A stretch of 64,000 nucleotides of DNA from Bacillus dicomae (GTDB lineage: Bacteria > Bacillota > Bacilli > Bacillales > Bacillaceae_G), in NCBI RefSeq assembly GCF_006494425.1, contig NZ_VHIV01000002.1, positions 1,054,001-1,118,000 on the forward strand, read 5' to 3'. Of the stretch, positions 10,674-18,355 are shown in pieces; position 1 is the first letter of the stretch; every line of letters starts with the position of its first letter. Under the pieces are notes generated by a model, which saw only the letters and a program-made list of their open reading frames with translations, was not told the origin of the DNA and ran no database searches. Made by a program: the position numbers and the translations under genes.

Positions 10674-12022
10674 AAAAGCAAGTCCATCTTAGTAAGATTT
10701 TAATACAGTATATTTTTGCATTTTCAATAGGGACGATTGCTTTAGTTACTTTTTTTATGATTTTATTCCAAGTTGGAGTTAACGCAGAGGTAATCCTGCC
10801 AGCAAATTATTATGAAAAGCAGATTGAGTCGCAAAGAGATGCTATAGTTAAAGCGAAGCAGGACGATGATCAAATTTTAAAACAATATAAATATGCTGTG
10901 TATGATTTTTCAGGAAACGTTATTCAAGGGAGTATTAATAAAGATTATACAGGGCAAATTTGGAATAACATACATAAGGATGAAAAAGGTGATAGTAAGT
11001 ACTACTATGCAGTTATAGAACGTGATAAAGATATTTGTGTCATTCTATATACGTTACATGCTACTTTTAAAACTCCTTTTTTACAGAAGTATTTACCAAG
11101 TCCGGAAGTTTGTGAAATTGTCCTTTTTATTCTATTATTTGTTGCTGAAGTGATATTTCTATCTCGCTATTTTGGTAAATCACTGGCAAAGGAAATGCTG
11201 ATTTTGAGAAATGTAACGGATAAAATTCAAAAGGAAGATTTAGATTTTCAAGTGGAACAATCTAAAATAAAAGAAGTGAATGAAGTATTAACTTCTTTAG
11301 TAAAAATGAAAGATGAATTAAATCATTCGTTACGTACACAGTGGAATATGGAAACAAATAGAAGAGAGCAGATTGCTGCTTTGGCACATGACATTAAAAC
11401 GCCATTAACGATATTGAGAGGGAATGCAGAGCTATTAAATGAATCAATGCTAGATTTAAATCAGAAGAAATGTAATGAGCATATTTTGAAAAGTATTGAT
11501 GAGATGGAAATATATATGAAATCTTTACTCGATATTACGAAATGTGAGGAAGGCGCTTCACTTCAATTCAAGCAAACAGATCTCTGCGACTTTATTCGTA
11601 ATATTATAGAAGAAAGTGCAATTTGTATTTTAGGCAAACAGTTAAATCTAATTGAAAATGTTCAGGACATACCAAATTTTATTCCTATTGACGAGACCGC
11701 TTTGAAAAGAGCAATTATGAATATAATGATGAATGCAATTGAATATTCTCCAACAAAGGGTGACTTGATATTTTCAGTGGAAATGATTAATGAAAAACTG
11801 CAATTTATTGTAGAGGACTCGGGAAGAGGGTTTACAGAAGAGGAAATGCATTCAGCTACAGAGCAGTTTTATAGGGGAGATAAAAGTAGGAACTCCAAAG
11901 ATCATCATGGAATGGGGTTATACATTGCTAAAAGCTTTGCAAAGCAACACGGTGGAAACATTTACTTAAGTAATTCGGAAAAGCTGCACGGTGCAAAAGT
12001 TGTTTTGGAAATATTAGCGTAG
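10661..12022 (+). CDS. Sensor histidine kinase (lantibiotic-type, SpaK/CprK-like)
   Basis: A 453-residue membrane kinase. Two transmembrane helices (about residues 12-35 and 150-170) enclose an extracytoplasmic sensor of about 115 residues. A HAMP-like linker leads to an H-box with the phospho-acceptor His in AALAHDIKTPL, an N-box (MNIMMNAIEYSP) and G-boxes (DSGRGF, HGMGLYI). It overlaps the response regulator by 13 nt, which suggests translational coupling. The sizeable sensor domain differs from the very short loops of BceS-type kinases and fits direct peptide sensing. Confidence 0.93.
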   Translation: MEKVKKQVHLSKILIQYIFAFSIGTIALVTFFMILFQVGVNAEVILPANYYEKQIESQRDAIVKAKQDDDQILKQYKYAVYDFSGNVIQGSINKDYTGQIWNNIHKDEKGDSKYYYAVIERDKDICVILYTLHATFKTPFLQKYLPSPEVCEIVLFILLFVAEVIFLSRYFGKSLAKEMLILRNVTDKIQKEDLDFQVEQSKIKEVNEVLTSLVKMKDELNHSLRTQWNMETNRREQIAALAHDIKTPLTILRGNAELLNESMLDLNQKKCNEHILKSIDEMEIYMKSLLDITKCEEGASLQFKQTDLCDFIRNIIEESAICILGKQLNLIENVQDIPNFIPIDETALKRAIMNIMMNAIEYSPTKGDLIFSVEMINEKLQFIVEDSGRGFTEEEMHSATEQFYRGDKSRNSKDHHGMGLYIAKSFAKQHGGNIYLSNSEKLHGAKVVLEILA

Positions 12023-12235
12023 TAGAGAGGGTGCAGATTATAACAAGTCGCTCCTTTTTAATATAATTCTTTTACAACTATATGTTAAAAATTCATTTAT
12101 AAACTAGAGATAACTTCAACCGATTTACAATTTATATGTGCTTTCTCGATTTTTTGTAAGGAAAGAGGTTTTTATTTTACAGATTTATCAGAATTATGTA
12201 AAGTGTAGATAAAACCATAAAATGGGGTGTTATCT

Positions 12236-13222
12236 ATGTGTACTAGTTTGACATTACAGACAAAAAACGGTCAGCATCTTTTTGCAAGAACGATGGACTT
12301 CACATTAGATATGAATCAAGAAGTAATAATCATTCCTCGACATTATCAGTGGAATAATATAACTGGTGAAATTATTAATACGAAATATGCTACGGTCGGG
12401 ATGGGAATTAAGCATCAAGGAAGGATCATTATGGCAGACGGAGTAAATGAAGCAGGTATGACATGTGCAACACTCTATTTTCCAGGATTCGCTACTTATA
12501 GCCAAAGCATAGATGACAACAAAACGAATTTGGCACCATTTGATTTTGTAGCTTGGAGTCTTACACAATTCAATTCTGTTAAAGAGTTAAAGAGATCTGT
12601 AGATAGTATTACCTTTTTAGATATACCATTACCGGATTTGGGACTTACCCCACCACTACATTGGATTTTAGCGGATAAATGGGGAGATTGTATTGTACTG
12701 GAGCCGACAAATGAAGGATTAAAAATGTATGACAACCCACTAGGAGTGATGACGAATAGTCCGGAGTTTAATTGGCATTTACAAAATTTAAGACAATATA
12801 TCGGCCTTAAATCACAGCCATTCGCGCCAACAGAGTGGAGTAATTTACCATTAAGTGCTTTTGGCCAGGGCTCGGGCTCAATGGGACTTCCAGGGGATTT
12901 CACCCCGCCATCAAGGTTTGTGCGGGCAGCATATGGCAAACAAAACATTCAAGGTATAGATAACGAAGAAGAGGGAGTATCAGCCCTTTTTCATATCTTA
13001 TCAAATTGCGAGGTTCCTAAAGGCGGAGTCATAACAGAAGAAGGTGCATTAGATAATACCATCTATACAAGCGTAATGTGTATGGAGTCCGGAACATATT
13101 ATTATCATACTTACGATTGTAGACAAATTATAGCCATTCATTTATTTCATGAAAATTTAGATACAGATAAGGTTAAAGCCTATCCATTCCAACGGAAACA
13201 AAAAATATTTTATGAAAACTAA
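12236..13222 (+). CDS. Choloylglycine hydrolase / penicillin V acylase family amidase
   Basis: A 328-residue N-terminal-nucleophile hydrolase of the linear amide C-N hydrolase family. Family members cleave conjugated bile salts, penicillin V or N-acyl homoserine lactones. The start must be the ATG at 12236 (GGGGTG upstream), because removal of Met exposes the catalytic Cys2 (MCTSLTL). Other family residues are visible: FARTMDF near residue 17 and the Asn in GVMTNSPEFNW. The exact substrate is not predictable. It stands alone, about 210 nt after the kinase gene. Confidence 0.9.
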   Translation: MCTSLTLQTKNGQHLFARTMDFTLDMNQEVIIIPRHYQWNNITGEIINTKYATVGMGIKHQGRIIMADGVNEAGMTCATLYFPGFATYSQSIDDNKTNLAPFDFVAWSLTQFNSVKELKRSVDSITFLDIPLPDLGLTPPLHWILADKWGDCIVLEPTNEGLKMYDNPLGVMTNSPEFNWHLQNLRQYIGLKSQPFAPTEWSNLPLSAFGQGSGSMGLPGDFTPPSRFVRAAYGKQNIQGIDNEEEGVSALFHILSNCEVPKGGVITEEGALDNTIYTSVMCMESGTYYYHTYDCRQIIAIHLFHENLDTDKVKAYPFQRKQKIFYEN

Positions 13223-13321
13223 TTAGCTTTGAAATAATGTTTGGTAAATTTTCGAATATATAATAGAGCAATAATGACCTATATCATTCTTGGGTGTTTC
13301 TTTAACTTTTTGATTCATCAT
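13223..13321 (-). CDS. Possible 32-residue small protein
   Basis: Minus-strand ORF starting ATG ATG directly after a near-ideal ribosome site (GGGGAAAGGAG, 6-nt spacing) and ending exactly at the end of the amidase gene on the other strand. The product (MMNQKVKETPKNDIGHYC at its N terminus) is charged first and then aromatic/hydrophobic, with no recognised domain. The strong ribosome site is the only evidence that it is expressed. It could equally be the start of a decayed gene. Confidence 0.35.
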   Translation of the reverse strand: MMNQKVKETPKNDIGHYCSIIYSKIYQTLFQS

Positions 13322-13419
13322 AGATCTACTCCTTTCCCCAATGACTCCAACGAGTAGAATTTTGCTGGTATGAGCATTGGCTAAGGAGCAGTGATGGTGG
13401 AATTTATTTATAAATAGTA

Positions 13420-13464
13420 AAGAACAAAAAAGGTGTGGAAAATATCCATACCTTTTTTGTTCTT
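13420..13464. terminator. Bidirectional terminator hairpin
   Basis: Nineteen-bp inverted repeat with one mismatch, A-run on one side and T-run on the other, so it can end transcripts from either strand. Confidence 0.8.
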
Positions 13465-13480
13465 CTATTATCTATGTATA

Positions 13481-13507
13481 AAAAAGCGCTGTATATCAGC
13501 ACTTTTT
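13481..13507. terminator. Second terminator-like hairpin
   Basis: Arms AAAAAGCGCTG and CAGCACTTTTT with a single mismatch around TATAT. It lies downstream of the small minus-strand gene at 13615-13800 and probably ends its transcript. Confidence 0.55.
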
Positions 13508-13614
13508 AAAAGTACATGAGTTGTATAAAAAATATTTATACATTACTAAAAATATAACTATACAAGGTTAAATATAGATTCTTATTTGGTTAATTGTTAT
13601 AAGGATCTATACGT

Positions 13615-13800
13615 TTATTTATTTTTATTATTATTAATTTTTTCCGTATATAACACCTGTTCTTTATAGTGTTTTTTAATTGGGAAAGTATGTGTACCAG
13701 AGCCGTTCTTGAATTTTTTATCAATGGGGTTCTTTAGAGGAACTGTTGTAGTTTCTGTAAATTCATATGGGTAATTTATTTTAGATTTATCTTCAAACAT
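13615..13800 (-). CDS. Hypothetical 61-residue protein
   Basis: Minus-strand ORF with a strong AAAGGAGG ribosome site 7 nt before the ATG. The product is Lys/Asn-rich, hydrophilic and has no signal peptide or membrane segment; I do not recognise a family. It is a lone small gene flanked by hairpins on its downstream side. Confidence 0.6.
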   Translation of the reverse strand: MFEDKSKINYPYEFTETTTVPLKNPIDKKFKNGSGTHTFPIKKHYKEQVLYTEKINNNKNK

Positions 13801-14296
13801 GAAAAAGCCTCCTTTTAGGATTTCCTGAATTCTTTACTATAACATGATATGCATATAGATTTTTTTTGGACTAGTTATTTATAGAGGTTAATGGAATTTA
13901 ATTACGTAACTACTGAAGTATTTTAAAGGAAAACAATTCGAGAAAAATATCGTAAGCCTACTATGTGACGAGTGCTTTTAATTATAGGTGAAGTGAATTT
14001 TGCATATATATTCGCTATAAATTGTTTTTATAATATGATTTATATAGGGTTTTCTTGATAATATAATGCGGGAGATTATAGTGTTATTATGTTATTAGGA
14101 ACACTTAATGCTGTTTCATAACTGAAAGGGAATTGAAAAAAAACTGAAACTTTTCTCATAAAAATTCAATCTAACTTGAAAAATGAAAGGAAAATGAAAT
14201 TTTCCAAAAGATATTCTTTGTTAAGATAAAAAGCATACATAAATAAAGTGTTGACATATCTTAAAAATGTATTTTCAAGATATAGTGGGGGAAAAG
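13801..14296. other. AT-rich intergenic region between divergent genes
   Basis: About 500 nt upstream of both the small minus-strand gene and the plus-strand GTPase gene. It contains a TTGACA element at about 14252, likely part of the GTPase promoter though no well-spaced -10 is obvious. Several TGAAA-rich stretches lie between 14120 and 14205. No convincing ORF or RNA gene was seen. Confidence 0.4.
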
Positions 14297-17080
14297 ATGA
14301 GAATAGAAAAACAATTAATAAAAAAGACGTATTATGAAACATTTCTAATGGAGAATGAAACAAAATCAGCTCTTGACGTACTTGGACAAGCTTATGTAAA
14401 CGAAGAAAAAAATGAGGTTTCTGATGGATCTTATATTCGTTTTGCGCAAGGTGAATTTTATTATCGCCATCAAGACTTTGAAGCAGCTATTTTTAAATGG
14501 GAGAAGGTTAGTAATGAATTAGCACCATGGGCACAAAAAAATATCGCGGATGCTTATTTCGAACTGAATCAATTATCAGTTGCTGAAAATGTTTATACTG
14601 CCATTACTACTGATAATAAAATATTGATGACCGAAATTGGACTGCAATTACTTTCTCTTTACATTGAGCAAAATAACTTTGACTCAGCTTTCGCTGTTAT
14701 TAAAGAAGCAGTTTCTTTAAATCCTGATTATCCGAATGTCACAAAAATTGCCCGTTCCTTTTATGAGGAGCAGCAAGATTTTGATAGTGCAGTAGAGCTT
14801 GCTGTGAATGAGTTAATTCGAACAGAATCTTATCCATGGTTTGAGGTGTTAAAAGGATATATCGATAAAGGCTTTACTAAAAATATTTCACCAGATTATT
14901 TTTATGATGCATTAGTTACATTAAATAATGTAGATCAAGTACAATTTACACAAATGGTTTCATCACTTTGGAACAGTTATAAAAATGAACAAAATTACTT
15001 ACTATGGCTTAACACAATAAATGAGTTTTTCTTACATATTGAAATACATTCGTCCGATATATGGGACAAAGTTTCTTCTCTTTACGAAGAAACTTACTTT
15101 GCATTAATTCAAGGACAATATATGCTTAGACAATTACACGATATCATTCCAAATCTGTTAACAAATTGGTTGAAAGTAGTTAATCCGTCTTATGCTGTAT
15201 TTCCATCAGCAGCCGTATTGGCATGGGATGAGATTTTTCCTTCCGAAATTGATTCAGAAAATATAAAACATGCGGAGAACTTACTGTCATATTCTATTAA
15301 TCATGTGAATGGCTTAGAGTATAGTTTACATCTTTTTGAATCTATTACAGAGTGGGCACAAAAGCAAAATATAGAAATAGGTCACCGATTTAAATGGCTA
15401 GTTGACGAGCTCGCAGATTTAAGAACAAATCGTATTTTAGTAACGGGAACTTCAGGAAACGGAAAAACTACATTTATTAACTCTATATTAGGAGAAAACA
15501 TATTAGAAAAATCAATTTCAAATGTAGTAGTTTTAAAAAATGATGCTCATATAGAAATAAACGCTATAACAGACTCAGCAATTACAACAACGGAAGATGT
15601 CTCTGATTACCATAATATGATGTCTCAGCACCATCAAACATATAGAGATAGAGCGTGTGTTGAATTTAAATTACCATGCAGATTTTTAAATGAAAATAAA
15701 CTTACATTTGTAGTGACACCTGGCTTTAATAGGAATAACGACACTAGAGATGAAATATTCGAATATTTAAATTCTGTAGACGAATTACTATTCGTATTGA
15801 ATGCGGATTCACCTTTTACTGATAAAGAACGTGACATTCTATTAAGTATTCAAGAACATACGCCAAATTTACAAATTCATTTCTTATTAAATAAAATCGA
15901 TAACATTTACAGTGAAGCAGAAGTGAAAAGGGTATTACATGATACGGCAACGAGAATAAACACATATTTCCCGCATGCGAGAATTTTCCCTTATTCTTCG
16001 TTATATACAAGTAGTCAACAATTAAATGATTTAACTGAGTTTATTCATTTTAACTTTAATCATAAAAATATCGATGTAGAACGTACTGAAAAGTTATTAT
16101 ATTTCATTCGAAAAACAATTACATATCTTTTGGATAAACGTGTTGAGAAAGAAAACAATCTAGTAGATGCTATTAATTGGAATGAAGATATGCTAGTGAA
16201 ACTAAACGGTAGCATTAATAACCTTTCTGCATTTGAGAGGGAAAAAATTCATTTCATTACAGAATCATATCGTACAATGAAAACTGAAATTACGAATGAT
16301 CTTACTGAAACTATTCCGAAAATATTACAGAGTTGTTCTGATTTAATGAGTGAAGAAAGCGATTTCGGTCACATGGATACGGAACTAAATAAAGCGATGA
16401 ATGAAAGAGTTCATAAATACTTAGAACAAACTGTTTTACCTAATCTTGCTCTTTCTATGCAAAATTGGATTGCAACTGCTCATAATGAGCTCCTTCAAAG
16501 TCAATCGTACTTAGAAGAACTTAGTGAAGGACTTAATTCTTTATTTGGAGAAAATCGAATACAGTTAGAATGTGATTTTAAAGTGCTTGATGACTGGCGC
16601 AGAGATACTGACAGAATGACGACTAGAATACAAATGGATGAAGTAAATATTTTACGTCGATTTACGCCAGCGCAATTTTTACTGAAAAGTGCTGGCAAAT
16701 TATTTGGAGTTCTTCCTAAAAACAAAAGTATGCTATATAACAAATACAAACAGTATGTAGAAAATGAAGATTATACCGAGGTAACGGATTCTATTATGAA
16801 GAAATTTTTCTTGCAATTTGAGCTGTTTGAAAACACACAAGAGCGAGATATTCATATATTCTTTAGGAATCCATTTAACTCCTTGAAACAAGCTGTAGAA
16901 AATATGCAATTAGAAATACAAGAAAAACAAGAGATGTTACATAAAATGAAATCAAATCCTGAAGTTTATCATGATTCTATCATGCTCTTTGAATTGAGAT
17001 TACGTCAATGTGAAGTGATTTTACATGTAGGTGATGATCATACTTATACAGATGTAGCTTTGGAGACTAGTGTAGAATAA
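14297..17080 (+). CDS. TPR-containing dynamin-like GTPase
   Basis: A 927-residue soluble protein. Residues 1 to about 200 form TPR-like helical repeats (alternating short helices with Y/F/A/W spacing). A dynamin-like GTPase domain lies in the middle. G1 is GTSGNGKT at 384-391, a candidate G2 threonine sits in the TTT stretch near 430, G3 is reduced to TPGF at 474-477 (the usual DxPG aspartate is missing), and G4 is NKID at 532-535. A long helical, coiled-coil-prone C-terminal half (about 600-927) follows. The start is the ATG at 14297 behind GGGGGAAAAG. Bacterial dynamins act in membrane remodelling or phage/stress tolerance. This one has no partner gene and its role is unknown. Confidence 0.85.
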   Translation: MRIEKQLIKKTYYETFLMENETKSALDVLGQAYVNEEKNEVSDGSYIRFAQGEFYYRHQDFEAAIFKWEKVSNELAPWAQKNIADAYFELNQLSVAENVYTAITTDNKILMTEIGLQLLSLYIEQNNFDSAFAVIKEAVSLNPDYPNVTKIARSFYEEQQDFDSAVELAVNELIRTESYPWFEVLKGYIDKGFTKNISPDYFYDALVTLNNVDQVQFTQMVSSLWNSYKNEQNYLLWLNTINEFFLHIEIHSSDIWDKVSSLYEETYFALIQGQYMLRQLHDIIPNLLTNWLKVVNPSYAVFPSAAVLAWDEIFPSEIDSENIKHAENLLSYSINHVNGLEYSLHLFESITEWAQKQNIEIGHRFKWLVDELADLRTNRILVTGTSGNGKTTFINSILGENILEKSISNVVVLKNDAHIEINAITDSAITTTEDVSDYHNMMSQHHQTYRDRACVEFKLPCRFLNENKLTFVVTPGFNRNNDTRDEIFEYLNSVDELLFVLNADSPFTDKERDILLSIQEHTPNLQIHFLLNKIDNIYSEAEVKRVLHDTATRINTYFPHARIFPYSSLYTSSQQLNDLTEFIHFNFNHKNIDVERTEKLLYFIRKTITYLLDKRVEKENNLVDAINWNEDMLVKLNGSINNLSAFEREKIHFITESYRTMKTEITNDLTETIPKILQSCSDLMSEESDFGHMDTELNKAMNERVHKYLEQTVLPNLALSMQNWIATAHNELLQSQSYLEELSEGLNSLFGENRIQLECDFKVLDDWRRDTDRMTTRIQMDEVNILRRFTPAQFLLKSAGKLFGVLPKNKSMLYNKYKQYVENEDYTEVTDSIMKKFFLQFELFENTQERDIHIFFRNPFNSLKQAVENMQLEIQEKQEMLHKMKSNPEVYHDSIMLFELRLRQCEVILHVGDDHTYTDVALETSVE

Positions 17081-17113
17081 AAGTAAAATATATCAATTTT
17101 TTTATAAGAGAAT

Positions 17114-17147
17114 AAAAGGGAGCAACTGTAATGAGTTGCTCCCTTTT
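17114..17147 (+). terminator. Terminator after the GTPase gene
   Basis: Fourteen-bp perfect inverted repeat (AAAAGGGAGCAACT and complement) with a 6-nt loop, A-rich before and T-rich after; it can work in both directions. Confidence 0.85.
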
Positions 17148-17157
17148 CATATATACA

Positions 17158-17277
17158 TTATTTTTCTGTCTCTTTAATTTTAATTTGTACTTCGCCAGTT
17201 TTAATTTTATTACTTTCTGAGAAACGTAATAAATCGCCTTCAATTTAAGTGAAGAGGTCTGTTAATGAATTTAAATC
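17158..17277 (-). pseudogene. C-terminal remnant of an unidentified gene
   Basis: Directly downstream of, and in the same frame as, the LysM hydrolase gene is a protein-like stretch. It reads DLNSLTDLFT, then a TAA stop at 17245-17247, then IEGDLLRFSESNKIKTGEVQ onward to a stop at 17158. The amphipathic, non-repetitive composition looks like the end of a real protein that has lost its 5' part. The family is not recognised. Confidence 0.4.
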
Positions 17278-18075
17278 TTATTTAGCGAAGACGTGGTTAC
17301 CGATTACTGCTACTGTTTGACGTGTTGTAATCCACTTGTCTGTTGATGTTTTTGGATTATAGAAATAAAGCCAATCAGAATGTATTCCATTTGTGGAGAT
17401 AGCCTCTTCTACAGCCATTTTTGCTTCTGGGCTTGCAGGATGATTAATTCTTCCATCTGTAACAGGAGTAAAGGCATATCCGTATTTAATAGATTCATAA
17501 ATAACGCCTGTTATTGTATTTGGAAACCCTTTTGCGTTTACACGGTTTAGTATAACTTTTGCTACAGCCACTTTTCCTTTATACGATTCGCCACCTGCTT
17601 CAGCAGTAACTAAGCGTGCCATTAAGTCTTTTTCTTTTTCTGAAATGCTTGAGTTGATTTTCAAATGTTGTCCTGTATAAAGCTTGTTTCCGACTGTATT
17701 GTTAATTTGTTTTATAGATTGAACGGTAACATTGTAACGCTTTGCTATCGTTTCCAATGAATCTCCCGGTTGTACTTGATAAATAATTTGCTCAGAAATG
17801 TTCGCCGGTTTGTTGTTTTGGCGAACAGTGATTTCATTTGAGTTGACGGAACCTGGAATATGTAACTGTTCGCCAATGAAAGTTTGATCATTTCCTTTAT
17901 TATTAGCCTGTTTAATGGATTGTATTGAAACCCCGTATTGTTTACTAATGCCCCAAAGTGTATCATTCTTTTTTACTGTATGAATGGTAGACGCTTCAGC
18001 TGTACTTTGATGACATACGAATGTAATTACAGCTGCAGATAAAGGGAGTATATGTTTTATTTTTAATAATTTCAT
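17278..18075 (-). CDS. Secreted LysM cell-wall hydrolase (SleB/CwlJ-type catalytic domain)
   Basis: A 265-residue exported protein. It has a signal peptide (about residues 1-28, ending around TAEA), two LysM peptidoglycan-binding modules (about 30-73 and 93-137, each with the YxVxxGDxLxxIA pattern) and a C-terminal Hydrolase_2 domain (about 145-265; E in VTAEAGGESYKGKVAVAKVI is the likely catalytic residue). Such enzymes are lytic transglycosylases of spore cortex or cell wall. The AGGAGG site fixes the start. It is divergent from the sfp-like subtilase, and the PlcR box at 18222 lies 147 nt upstream of its start, so shared PlcR control is possible. Confidence 0.9.
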   Translation of the reverse strand: MKLLKIKHILPLSAAVITFVCHQSTAEASTIHTVKKNDTLWGISKQYGVSIQSIKQANNKGNDQTFIGEQLHIPGSVNSNEITVRQNNKPANISEQIIYQVQPGDSLETIAKRYNVTVQSIKQINNTVGNKLYTGQHLKINSSISEKEKDLMARLVTAEAGGESYKGKVAVAKVILNRVNAKGFPNTITGVIYESIKYGYAFTPVTDGRINHPASPEAKMAVEEAISTNGIHSDWLYFYNPKTSTDKWITTRQTVAVIGNHVFAK

Positions 18076-18221
18076 TATAAATCCTCCTAGGAAAAATAAG
18101 GTTAAACTGTTAAGTAATGTAGTTCGGAATATCTATACGTAATATCTTAATGTAAGTATATTAACACATAGGAAATAAACAATCATTATAAGTTTCTTAT
18201 TCATGTAGTGTAGAGCCCAAA

Positions 18222-18237
18222 TATGAAATATTGCATA
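18222..18237. promoter_or_regulatory. PlcR box (perfect palindrome)
   Basis: TATGAAATATTGCATA fits the PlcR consensus TATGNAN4TNCATA at every fixed position. It ends 10 nt before the -35 of the subtilase promoter, the correct place for activation by the PlcR-PapR quorum-sensing regulator. Confidence 0.9.
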
Positions 18238-18247
18238 TAAAAATACA

Positions 18248-18276
18248 TTGAAGTTCATATTGGTGATTACTATAAT
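18248..18276 (+). promoter_or_regulatory. Sigma-A promoter of the subtilase gene
   Basis: TTGAAG, 17-nt spacer, TATAAT, located between the PlcR box and the ATG at 18356. Confidence 0.7.
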
Positions 18277-18355
18277 CTATTTAGTAGAAAGGGAATATGT
18301 TATAGAAATAAAATCATTATAGATTAATATAATGATTAATAGGAGGATTGATGTA

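Noticed and set aside
14166-14363. Hydrophobic minus-strand ORF over the GTPase start
   Set aside because: No ribosome site and it overlaps the true GTPase start region; hydrophobicity comes from AT-rich DNA.
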